A stretch of 64,000 nt of DNA from an uncultured Pelagibacteraceae bacterium (GTDB taxonomy: Bacteria > Pseudomonadota > Alphaproteobacteria > Pelagibacterales > Pelagibacteraceae): assembly GCA_902543375.1 (NCBI GenBank), contig CACBYE010000006.1, forward strand, positions 35,762 to 99,761, in the 5' to 3' direction. Under the pieces are notes generated by a model, which did not search any database, had not been told where the DNA came from, and was given only the letters and a program-made list of their open reading frames with translations. Position numbers and translations under genes: made by a program. Below, piece after piece: positions 35,981 through 44,471 of the stretch (position 1 is the first letter of the stretch; each line of letters opens with the position of its first letter).

Positions 35981-37131
35981 TATTTTTCCTGAATTGCTAT
36001 TTTGTTGTTGTACCAATTCATGAATAATGAAATTGCTATACTTAAAGATAAATATGTAAACATTGTAATAGATACTATTTCAATTGCCTTACCTGTTTGC
36101 ATTAAAGCGGTTCCAGCAAAAACTAAAACTAAATCAGGATATGCTATAGCCGCAGCCAGTGAAGAATTTTTAGTGAGATTAAGATATTGGTTTGTTGTAG
36201 GTGGTATTATTATTCTTAAAGCTTGAGGCATCACCACTAACTTAAGTACCTGATTTGGTGTTAAACCAATTGATGCAGCAGCTTCTTTTTGACCTTTACC
36301 TATACCTTGAATTCCTGCTCTAACACACTCAGCTATAAAAGTTGCAGTGTATAAAGATAAAGATAACGCTAAAGCTATCAACTCAGGAGGCAAGCTTACA
36401 CCTCCCTCATAGATAAATGATGTGGTTGCTAATTGCTTTAAAACAGGAACTTCAAAGGACAATCTAACACCTCCTATCAAAAAACTTATAAGAGGTAAAA
36501 CAAGGATTAAGCCTATCGATATAAGTAAGACTGGTGTTTGTTTACCTTTGGTTTCTTGTAATTTTTTTGCTTGGTATCTAATTACTATTATAGCAATAAT
36601 TGCGGCCACTATTGAATAAAAGAAAATATTAAAGTTTTGCCAAATAAAAGCAGGAACATACAAACCTTTTATTGTTAAAAACGCAATTCCAAACATCGCT
36701 TCAGCATCTTGTGGAAGCGGTAAAGCTCTCAAGGCAGCAAAATACCAAAAAAATATTTGTAAAAGTAGAGGTATATTTCTAAAAAATTCTACGTAAAAGG
36801 CGGCAAATTTATTTATTAAATAATTCGGTGAAAGCCTCGCAATTCCAACTATCACACCCAGAATAGTTGCAATAACGATACCAATTACTGAAACAAGAAT
36901 AGTATTAAGTAAACCAACTAGATATGCTCTAAAATATGAGTGGGATCCGTCATACTCTATTAGGGAAAATTGAACATCAAAAGAAGATTCTTGTGACAAA
37001 AATCCATATCCAAAGTCAATACCTCTGTTTTCCATATTGACTTGTGCATTATACGTAAAAAAGCCAAAGACAAGGACAACAGCTATAACTGTCAATAATT
37101 GTGGGCCTATATCTTTAAGTTTAAAATTCAC
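35980..37131 (-). CDS. aapQ: General L-amino acid ABC transporter, permease AapQ
   Basis: 383 residues. Membrane segment near the N-terminus, a periplasmic loop, then a permease domain with VEFFRNIPLLLQIFFWYF and the coupling loop KEAAASIGLTPNQVLK, typical of AapQ/BztB. A second set of helices (about 160-210) interrupts the permease core as in other members. It is separated from aapJ by 74 bases with an intrinsic terminator, implying lower expression than the binding protein. Confidence 0.94.
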   Translation of the reverse strand: MNFKLKDIGPQLLTVIAVVLVFGFFTYNAQVNMENRGIDFGYGFLSQESSFDVQFSLIEYDGSHSYFRAYLVGLLNTILVSVIGIVIATILGVIVGIARLSPNYLINKFAAFYVEFFRNIPLLLQIFFWYFAALRALPLPQDAEAMFGIAFLTIKGLYVPAFIWQNFNIFFYSIVAAIIAIIVIRYQAKKLQETKGKQTPVLLISIGLILVLPLISFLIGGVRLSFEVPVLKQLATTSFIYEGGVSLPPELIALALSLSLYTATFIAECVRAGIQGIGKGQKEAAASIGLTPNQVLKLVVMPQALRIIIPPTTNQYLNLTKNSSLAAAIAYPDLVLVFAGTALMQTGKAIEIVSITMFTYLSLSIAISLFMNWYNNKIAIQEK

Positions 37132-37153
37132 AATTTTGATAATATATGAGTTT

Positions 37154-37186
37154 AAAAAAAAAGGGCTAGATAAATCTAGCCCTTTT
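37154..37186 (-). terminator. Intrinsic terminator between aapJ and aapQ
   Basis: On the minus strand GGGCTAGAT and ATCTAGCCC (37182-37174 and 37171-37163) form a strong hairpin followed by nine T residues (37162-37154). It lies between aapJ and aapQ in the same direction and probably stops most transcripts after aapJ, as the pstS terminator does. Confidence 0.9.
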
Positions 37187-37205
37187 CAATTATTTATAAC
37201 TTAAA

Positions 37206-38246
37206 TTATCTTGATGGTGGAACGTATAAAATACCACCTTTAGTCCATAATTCATTTGGACCTCTGTCTGGTAAAATACCAGTGTCAGCTATATTTCTCT
37301 TATAACTTTCACCATAATTTCCAACTTGTTTGATAATTCTTAAGTTCCACTCATTATCTAAACCGAATGCTGCACCCATTTCACCTTCAGCTCCAACTAG
37401 TCTTTTAATAGCTGGGTTATCTGAAGTTTTCATCATATCAGCATTTGCTGAAGTAATTCCATATTCTTCAGCTTCGATCATTGTATTTAAAGACCATCTT
37501 ACGATATCTTCCCATACTGAATCTCCCTGTCTTACTACAGGACCTAAAGGCTCTTTAGAAACAGTTTCAGGTAACACAATGTGTTCATCTGGATTAGACA
37601 TTTTTGTTCTTTGTGCAGCAAGACCTGATTTATCTGTAGTATATGTATCACATCTACCAGCATCATATGCAGCTACAACTTCATCAGCTTTTTCAAAAGC
37701 TACTGGTTCATACTTGATTCCTTTTGAATTAAAAAAGTCTCTCATATTTAACTCAGTTGTTGTACCAATATTTGTACAAGCTGAGATACCATTCTTGAAT
37801 TGGCTTGTTGAAGTAATACCAGAACTTTTTCTAACCATAAAACCTTGACCATCGTAGAAGTTTACTCCAACGAAAGTAAGTCCGATATCAGCATCTCTTG
37901 AAAGTGTCCAAGTTGTGTTTCTTGATAAGATATCGATCTCACCAGAAGTTAAAGCTGTAAATCTTTCTTTAGCACTTAGTGGTGTAAACTTAACTTTGTT
38001 TGCATCACCTAGTACTGCAGCAGCTACCGCTCTACATACATCAACATCTATACCAGTCCAATTTCCTGCAGCGTCAGCATTAGAAAATCCTGGAAGACCT
38101 TGAGATACTCCACATCTTACAAAACCCTTTTTTTGAGTGTTTTTAAGTGTTTTAGATTTTTTAGCGGCCATAGACTCTGTTGTAAAAGTGAACAACACAG
38201 CTACCATAGCAACTAAAGAAGTTAATTGTTTTAAGTATTTAAACAT
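37206..38246 (-). CDS. aapJ: General L-amino acid ABC transporter, periplasmic binding protein
   Basis: 346 residues with a signal peptide (about 1-27, ending SMA). Family 3 solute-binding fold; the N-terminal segment VRCGVSQGLPGFSNADAAG and GIDVDVCRAVAAAVLGD are typical of AapJ/BztA. Codon choice is comparatively C- and G-rich, consistent with high expression; amino-acid binding proteins are among the most abundant SAR11 proteins. A strong GAGGAAG ribosome site precedes the ATG and two palindromic elements lie just upstream. Confidence 0.95.
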   Translation of the reverse strand: MFKYLKQLTSLVAMVAVLFTFTTESMAAKKSKTLKNTQKKGFVRCGVSQGLPGFSNADAAGNWTGIDVDVCRAVAAAVLGDANKVKFTPLSAKERFTALTSGEIDILSRNTTWTLSRDADIGLTFVGVNFYDGQGFMVRKSSGITSTSQFKNGISACTNIGTTTELNMRDFFNSKGIKYEPVAFEKADEVVAAYDAGRCDTYTTDKSGLAAQRTKMSNPDEHIVLPETVSKEPLGPVVRQGDSVWEDIVRWSLNTMIEAEEYGITSANADMMKTSDNPAIKRLVGAEGEMGAAFGLDNEWNLRIIKQVGNYGESYKRNIADTGILPDRGPNELWTKGGILYVPPSR

Positions 38247-38265
38247 ATTTCTTCCTCTTGTTTAT

Positions 38266-38302
38266 TTATTTGTTAACAAATAATTCAAAATTACTTTTGA
38301 AT
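38266..38302. promoter_or_regulatory. Tandem palindromes in the aapJ leader
   Basis: TTATTTGTTAACAAATAA (38266-38283) is an 18-base perfect palindrome, and ATTCAAAA-TTAC-TTTTGAAT (38283-38302) an adjacent perfect dyad. They lie 20-56 bases upstream of the aapJ start, where an operator or a leader hairpin would act. In such AT-rich DNA single palindromes arise by chance, so a regulatory role is only suggested by their pairing and position. Confidence 0.45.
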
Positions 38303-38399
38303 ATTCATAATTTAAGCATGTAAGAAATAACTGTTCAAGATAAAATTAATTCAAAACAGTCACTATAATAGCACATAGAAACCCATTTTGGCCTCTTAA

Positions 38400-38476
38400 T
38401 GGCGCGCCCTGGAGGATTCGAACCTCCGACCCTCGGTTTAGAAAACCGATGCTCTATCCAGCTGAGCTAAGGGCGC
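38400..38476 (-). tRNA. tRNA-Arg (anticodon TCT)
   Basis: A 77-base cloverleaf on the minus strand with encoded CCA (38402-38400). The acceptor GCGCCCT (38476-38470) pairs with AGGGCGC (38410-38404). The anticodon loop TTTCTAA carries TCT, reading AGA/AGG, the preferred Arg codons in this AT-rich genome. It lies between trkH and aapJ. Confidence 0.95.
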
Positions 38477-38508
38477 AACTGACTTAAGCATAGGTATACA
38501 ATAATTAT

Positions 38509-39915
38509 CTAATTTTTAAAAAGAAATTTTCTTATTAAAAGTAAGATTGTTAATAACTCAATTCTGCCAACAATCATAAAGAAAATAAGACAATATTTTG
38601 TAAAAAATTCAAGACTATTAAAATCTAGATTATCTAAACCATAAATTGACGAATTCACTGTATTCATTAAAGTTAGAATAGATAATTTAAATGAACTAAT
38701 AAAATCCATACCATTTAAGCTCAATAATGATGCTAAAAAAAATAATGATAAAATGAATATTATTACTGACAAAAAGTATTTATTAATTTCTTCTAGATTA
38801 AAATTAATCTTAGTAAAAATAAGCTTATTCATAAATACGTTTTTTGGTCTACTGAATGATAAGATTTGATTTAAAGAAAATTTTAAAAGTGAGTAAATTT
38901 TAATAAATCTCAAACCAGAACTTGTTGAGAAAAAGGAACCTCCAATTATCACCAATATCAAATAAATGAAATTCAAATTTAATTGATCTGAATTGAGAGA
39001 AAAACCGATGTTCGATATACTACTGGTAATAGCTAATAGGTTGTATGAAAAGTTATAATTAAAACTAAAAAAAAGAAAAAAAATAGTTATTACAGCTATT
39101 AAATATATAACTAAATGTAAATCCTCATAAAAAAAATTAATATTTTTTTTCTTTGAAAAAAATAAATTGTAAATAAAAAATAAACTAAAAAAAGATAAAA
39201 GCATCAATAAAGACATAACTATTACTTGGGTATTATCTCTTATAATATTTGACAGATCATTAACTGGTAAAAATCCACCTGATGAAATTATTGTCAAAGC
39301 AAGATTTAAAGAATCAAATGTTCTTATTGAAAAAAAATTTAATATTGCAAATATAAATACAGTTAAAGAAGAATATAATATAAAAATTTTTGTTGCTTGT
39401 TTTAAGCTTTCTGAGCTACTTAATGATGTAAAATTAGTCAAAGTTTTTTTGAAACTTTCATCATAAATATCAATTAAATAGATTATAGAGAATAAAAAAT
39501 ATAAACCACCAATCCACTGAGTCGAAGATCTCCAAATTATAAGGCTCTGGTCTATTAATCTTATATTTTCAAATATCGTAAATCCTGTTGAGGTAAATCC
39601 CGAAATAGATTCAAAATAAGAATTTAAAAATGTTAAATTATATATACTTAAATAAAAAGGTATAGATAAGATCAATGGTAGCACCAAATATCCTAAAAAT
39701 ATAATTAATATTTTATCAAATATGCTTGGCCTTTTAATATTTTTACCAAAAATATAAAGCACAATAAATATTAGAAATGAGAATATTAATGTATAAAAAT
39801 AAGTACCTAAATTTAGGTAAAGATTAAAATAGTAAGAATAAACAATATTAAAAAAAGAAAATATTGAAATTATACCAAAAAAGAAACTAAGATATCTGAC
39901 TTGTAACCCAAACAT
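38509..39915 (-). CDS. trkH: Trk potassium uptake protein TrkH
   Basis: 468 residues, about ten membrane segments. Four pore-loop regions of the Trk/Ktr/HKT type are visible, including SGFTSTGFTIF, ISSGGFLPVND and SISNIGFSL. It forms the K+ channel subunit and works with TrkA, encoded just upstream with a 4-base gap. The ntrY-ntrX-trkA start of this operon is conserved in alphaproteobacteria, where hfq usually follows trkA; here trkH takes that place. It ends 33 bases before tRNA-Arg. Confidence 0.93.
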   Translation of the reverse strand: MFGLQVRYLSFFFGIISIFSFFNIVYSYYFNLYLNLGTYFYTLIFSFLIFIVLYIFGKNIKRPSIFDKILIIFLGYLVLPLILSIPFYLSIYNLTFLNSYFESISGFTSTGFTIFENIRLIDQSLIIWRSSTQWIGGLYFLFSIIYLIDIYDESFKKTLTNFTSLSSSESLKQATKIFILYSSLTVFIFAILNFFSIRTFDSLNLALTIISSGGFLPVNDLSNIIRDNTQVIVMSLLMLLSFFSLFFIYNLFFSKKKNINFFYEDLHLVIYLIAVITIFFLFFSFNYNFSYNLLAITSSISNIGFSLNSDQLNLNFIYLILVIIGGSFFSTSSGLRFIKIYSLLKFSLNQILSFSRPKNVFMNKLIFTKINFNLEEINKYFLSVIIFILSLFFLASLLSLNGMDFISSFKLSILTLMNTVNSSIYGLDNLDFNSLEFFTKYCLIFFMIVGRIELLTILLLIRKFLFKN

Positions 39916-39919
39916 TTAA

Positions 39920-41311
39920 TTAAACAGAGCTTAATCTAAAAAGATTTTCTACAACTGAAATAGTATCTTTTTTAACAATCAATATGATTTGGTCATCATT
40001 TTGAAAAATAAAATCTGATTTTGGAATAATTACTTTTTTATCTCTTAAAATAGCTCCAATTCTAATCTCATCTGGTAAATTAGCATCTTTTAATTCTTTG
40101 TTGATAAGCTCAGAGGTTTCAATTATTTCAGCTTCAATAACCTCATACTCACCATCTGATATAGTATAAGCATTTTCTATGGTTCCTTTATGAACATGTT
40201 TTAATATGCTTGATACTGTATTCATTCGAGGATCAATTAAATCATCAATTTTTAGTGAAGACTGTAAAAGAGAATAATTTGGTTTATTCACTAACGCCAT
40301 TGTTCTTTTATCATCAACATTCTTTTTATCTTTTGCAAATTTTTCAACAAGAACACTTACCATTAAATTGTCCTCATCATCATTAGTTAGCGCAAGGACT
40401 GTTTCGGCTTCATCTAAGTTAGCTTCTAATAAAACCTCTTCATCTAATCCGTCACCATTAATTACAATGGTATTATTTAATTCATTCGCTAAATATTCTG
40501 CACGTAATTTATTCTTTTCGACAACCTTGACTCTTACACCCTCAAGTGTTTCCTCAATGTTTTTAGCAAGATTATAACCAATATTACCACCCCCGATTAT
40601 CAAAATTTTTTTAGATATTTTTTCTGTATGACCAAAAGCCTCCAATGTTTCTCCCATTTGAGATGAATTTATGATTACATATATTTTATCGTTTTCTTTA
40701 ACCATATCTGTCTTTTTTGGTATAAAAGATTTATCTTCTCTAGTAATTGCTATAATGTTAGCATCAAGATTTGGAAATTTATTTGTTAACTCATTTAATT
40801 TCGAATCTATCAATTTACAATTATCTTTAATTAATATTTCTAAAAGTCTTATTTGGTTATCTGCAAAAGGTACACTATCTAGTGCTCCTGGTGCCTCTAA
40901 TTTTCTTTGTATAGACCTAGCTATTTCTATTTCAGGAGAAATTATTACATCTATCGGCAAATTCTCTTTATTATAAACTCTAGTAAATTTTGGGTTTAAA
41001 TAATCCTGAGATCTTATTCTCGCAATTTTCTTTGAAATATTAAAGATTGAATAAGCTATTTGACAAATTAACATGTTAATTTCGTCATTTCTTGTAACGG
41101 CAATAATCATGTCAGTTTCATTTGCATTTGCTTTTTCTAAAATTGAGGGAAAAGTAGCTTTTCCAACTATTGCTTTCACATCTAAAGCATCGTTTATTTT
41201 TTGTATATCATCACTGGATTGATCAATAACAGTTATTGAATGACCTTGTTCACTTAATAATTTAGCTATTGTAAAACCTACTCTACCGGCACCACAAATT
41301 ATAATATTCAT
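39920..41311 (-). CDS. trkA: Trk potassium uptake regulatory protein TrkA
   Basis: 463 residues with two tandem RCK units, each an NAD-binding Rossmann half and a TrkA-C half. The nucleotide motifs are GAGRVGFTIAKLL (residues 6 on) and GGGNIGYNLAKN (about 238 on). It is a cytoplasmic gating subunit that binds NAD(H)/ATP and controls TrkH. It follows ntrX by one base, so potassium uptake is co-expressed with the NtrYX two-component system. Confidence 0.95.
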   Translation of the reverse strand: MNIIICGAGRVGFTIAKLLSEQGHSITVIDQSSDDIQKINDALDVKAIVGKATFPSILEKANANETDMIIAVTRNDEINMLICQIAYSIFNISKKIARIRSQDYLNPKFTRVYNKENLPIDVIISPEIEIARSIQRKLEAPGALDSVPFADNQIRLLEILIKDNCKLIDSKLNELTNKFPNLDANIIAITREDKSFIPKKTDMVKENDKIYVIINSSQMGETLEAFGHTEKISKKILIIGGGNIGYNLAKNIEETLEGVRVKVVEKNKLRAEYLANELNNTIVINGDGLDEEVLLEANLDEAETVLALTNDDEDNLMVSVLVEKFAKDKKNVDDKRTMALVNKPNYSLLQSSLKIDDLIDPRMNTVSSILKHVHKGTIENAYTISDGEYEVIEAEIIETSELINKELKDANLPDEIRIGAILRDKKVIIPKSDFIFQNDDQIILIVKKDTISVVENLFRLSSV

Positions 41312-41312
41312 C

Positions 41313-42668
41313 TTAATTAAATTCTTTAATTCCTAAGCCTTTAAGCTTTCTATGAAGGGCACTTCGTTCCATCCCTACAAAAGTTGCTGTTTTAGATATA
41401 TTTCCATTAAATTTTTTTAATTGTATAGTTAAATACTCCTTTTCAAATTTTTCTCTAGCCTCTTTTAATGGCACTGAAAGGTTGTTTTCATTTAATCTAT
41501 TTGTATTATTATCACTTTTTAGAGACTCTTTAATTATATTTGAAATTTTTTCTTGAGAATTAGGCTGTAATATTGCAATTCTCTCTATTAAATTTCTTAA
41601 TTCTCTAACATTTCCATGCCATTCATGATTTAAAATATAACTATTATTTTCATCAATATCTAATTTTTTTATATTATAACCTTCGGAAATCTTATTTGAG
41701 AAATAATTGATTAAATGTGGAATATCTGAAATTCTTTCGTTTAAAGGTTTGATATTTATTTCAAATACATTTAATCTGTGAAATAAATCTTCTCGAAAGT
41801 TTCCTAATTCAATTTCATTTTTAAGATCCTTACTAGAAGAGCAGATTAATCTTACATCAACATTGATATCATTGCTACCATTTACTCTTTTAAATTTTTG
41901 ATCTGTTAAAACACGCAAAATCTTTGATTGAATTGCTAATGGTATTTCTGATACTTGGTCAACTAAGAGAGTACCTTTATTGGCTTTTTCTAAAGCACCA
42001 TATGAAATTGATCCATCATTCTTTTCTTCGCCAAATAACTCAAGTTCATATTTATCATTGTCTAATAGCGCTCCATTTATAATTACAAAAGACTCATTTT
42101 TTCTTTTTGATTTTTTATGAATCTTTCTCGCAATTAATTCTTTTCCTGATCCTGAGGGTCCATTAATAAAGATTCTACTTTCTGTAAGAGAAATCTTTTC
42201 AATTTGATCTCTAATATTTGAAATATTTTTACTCTCACCTATTAAATCATATGATGAGAAAAGTTTATTTTCATATTCCTTATTTTGTGTTTTCAAATTT
42301 AAATTTTCTACAGCTCTGCTGATGAAATTTAATAATCTTGAACGGTCGAAAGGTTTTTCAACAAATTCAAATGCACCGTGCTTTAAAGAATTTATTGCCA
42401 TTTCAATATTAGCATGACCAGAAATCATTATTACTGGTACATCACTATTTTTAGACTTAATGTGAGATAATAATTGTATTCCATCGTTATCTCCTTTATC
42501 TAGTTTAACATCAAGGATAGCAACATCAGGCATTCTTTTATCAATTTCACTGAGTGCTTGATTAAAATTCGCCGCTACTCTAGTTTTATAACCAGCATCA
42601 ATAATAAGCTCATTGAGTATATTTCTTATATCTGAGTTATCGTCAACAATTAAAATTTCTATATTCAT
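41313..42668 (-). CDS. ntrX: Response regulator NtrX with atypical AAA+ domain
   Basis: 451 residues. Receiver domain with D53 (ILDVKL), AAA+ domain with Walker A GPSGSGKE at 170-177, Arg-finger region FREDLFHRL at 291-299, and a C-terminal Fis-type helix-turn-helix. Two departures from sigma-54 activators are visible. The L1 loop after ELFGEEK has no GAFTGA (it reads NDGSISYGALEKAN), and Walker B is LLVDQ (D237, Q238) instead of DE. Loss of GAFTGA is known in NtrX of several alphaproteobacteria that regulate sigma-70 promoters. The Glu-to-Gln change suggests ATP is bound but poorly hydrolysed. Partner kinase NtrY is immediately upstream. Confidence 0.92.
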   Translation of the reverse strand: MNIEILIVDDNSDIRNILNELIIDAGYKTRVAANFNQALSEIDKRMPDVAILDVKLDKGDNDGIQLLSHIKSKNSDVPVIMISGHANIEMAINSLKHGAFEFVEKPFDRSRLLNFISRAVENLNLKTQNKEYENKLFSSYDLIGESKNISNIRDQIEKISLTESRIFINGPSGSGKELIARKIHKKSKRKNESFVIINGALLDNDKYELELFGEEKNDGSISYGALEKANKGTLLVDQVSEIPLAIQSKILRVLTDQKFKRVNGSNDINVDVRLICSSSKDLKNEIELGNFREDLFHRLNVFEINIKPLNERISDIPHLINYFSNKISEGYNIKKLDIDENNSYILNHEWHGNVRELRNLIERIAILQPNSQEKISNIIKESLKSDNNTNRLNENNLSVPLKEAREKFEKEYLTIQLKKFNGNISKTATFVGMERSALHRKLKGLGIKEFN

Positions 42669-42669
42669 T

Positions 42670-44445
42670 CTAAAATGTAATCTTTATTTTTGCCCCATGA
42701 GGTATTGAAACAAAATTTAATTTACCATTATGATCATTAATTATTTTATTAACTATTGAGAGCCCTAAGCCTGTTCCATTTTTTTTTGTTGTAAAATATG
42801 GATTTAGAACATCTTTGATATTATTGGTAAAGTTTCCAAAACCTATTCCACTGTCATTAATTACAATTGAAATGTGGCCATTTTCATCAGAAATTTCAAT
42901 AGTAATTTTTTTGTCAAAATCGCTTGTGTTTTGTGCTTTTTGTTGAATACTTTCTATTGAATTTTTAACTAAATTAAAAATCACCCTATTCATTTGCTCC
43001 TTATCACATTCAAAAATGATCGCGGATTTCCTAGAAACAATATTAATATTTATTGATAAATCAATTTCAGACAATAGTTTTATGTTATCTTTGATTATCT
43101 CAATCAAATTATTCTTTTTAAAAATTGGTTTGGGCATTCTTGCAAAATCTGAAAACTCATTTAATAAATTACCAATTTGAATTATTTGATTATTAATAAT
43201 TTTAAGATTTTCTTCAAAATTAATTTTTTCATTACTATCAATTTGGTTAGTGTATTTTTCTTTTAAACGATCAATAGATAATTGAATTGGAGTGAGTGGA
43301 TTTTTTATTTCATGAGCGAGCTTTCTAGCAAGACTGCCCCAGGCTTCATGTCTTTCATTAATAATGAGCTTTTCTTGTTGATCTTTTAATCTTAAAATCA
43401 TTGAATTAAAATTTTTATTTAATTTTTCTAAATCCTTATCCGTTTTTGTTTCAGGAACTTTTATATTCAAATCACCTTCTCCAATTGCTGTTGAAGCTAA
43501 AATCAAATTATTTATAGATCTAAAAAAACGTGATGAAAATCTTATTGCAATTGTAATAGAAATAAAGAGTAATAAAGTTACAATTATTAAATAAATAATT
43601 GCAAAAGATATTTTTATACCAGTACTTCTTTCTTCAACTGTATAATAAAAATTAATAGCTTCCTGGGATTCATTGAGATATTTTGATATATCTTTGTCTA
43701 AATATTTTACAACATATAAAAATCTATTTTCAAATGCTTGAAGTCTGATTATGGCTGCAGAAATATTTTCAGGAGCGTTAATAATCTTTAATGGTCTATC
43801 ATCATCTAATACCAATTTTAACGCACCATCTAATGGTGGCACATATTTTCTTAAGTCATCTATATTTGTAAATAATAAATTTTTATTTTGATCAATTATG
43901 TGAATTTCATCAATATCTCTTATTAGTTTCTGAGTTTTTAGAAATCTTGTATATTCTTTGTTATTATCATTAAGAAATTTTGCACTCTTATTTGTATCAA
44001 ATGCAATCAAAATAACATCTGACTCAATTTTATTTCTTACTTCCTGAACATAACTTTTGGCAAGTTCATAAGAATTATTTACAACAGTAGTTACCTTTTT
44101 ATCAAAATATTTTTCAAGGGCAAAAGAGAATAAAAAAAGTGAAAAAATCGAAATTAATATTGAGGGTATTAAAGTAAAAAGAGAAAAATAAGTAATATAT
44201 TTTTTGTTAGATTTAAGCCCATCTTTATCAATATCAGTCTTAATTGAATTTTTTATCTCAAGAAAAATAAAAATGAATAATAATAGAAGTAGTATGATGT
44301 TAGTTATTAGAAGAAACTGTAAATTATTTTGATTTAATTCAACAAAACTTCTATCTATGAATGTTAAAAATGTTAAAAATCCAATAAATAGTGTGATAGT
44401 AGATAATATAATAATGAATATATTTTTTTTTAAAAAATTAATCAT
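42670..44445 (-). CDS. ntrY: Sensor histidine kinase NtrY
   Basis: 591 residues, shorter than the ~700-770 of typical NtrY. Four membrane segments (about 9-30, 43-62, 86-108, 283-305) frame a periplasmic or extracytoplasmic region of about 170 residues; then a HAMP domain and HisKA with the phospho-acceptor His in RKLAHEIKNPLTPIQLS, and a HATPase with NLVKNSIESI, NDSGIGFG and GTGLGLSIV. The PAS domain usually found between HAMP and HisKA is absent, which accounts for most of the missing length. It is first in ntrY-ntrX-trkA-trkH. Confidence 0.93.
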   Translation of the reverse strand: MINFLKKNIFIIILSTITLFIGFLTFLTFIDRSFVELNQNNLQFLLITNIILLLLLFIFIFLEIKNSIKTDIDKDGLKSNKKYITYFSLFTLIPSILISIFSLFLFSFALEKYFDKKVTTVVNNSYELAKSYVQEVRNKIESDVILIAFDTNKSAKFLNDNNKEYTRFLKTQKLIRDIDEIHIIDQNKNLLFTNIDDLRKYVPPLDGALKLVLDDDRPLKIINAPENISAAIIRLQAFENRFLYVVKYLDKDISKYLNESQEAINFYYTVEERSTGIKISFAIIYLIIVTLLLFISITIAIRFSSRFFRSINNLILASTAIGEGDLNIKVPETKTDKDLEKLNKNFNSMILRLKDQQEKLIINERHEAWGSLARKLAHEIKNPLTPIQLSIDRLKEKYTNQIDSNEKINFEENLKIINNQIIQIGNLLNEFSDFARMPKPIFKKNNLIEIIKDNIKLLSEIDLSININIVSRKSAIIFECDKEQMNRVIFNLVKNSIESIQQKAQNTSDFDKKITIEISDENGHISIVINDSGIGFGNFTNNIKDVLNPYFTTKKNGTGLGLSIVNKIINDHNGKLNFVSIPHGAKIKITF

Positions 44446-44471
44446 AATTTAGAATTATAGTATTTAAAAGA

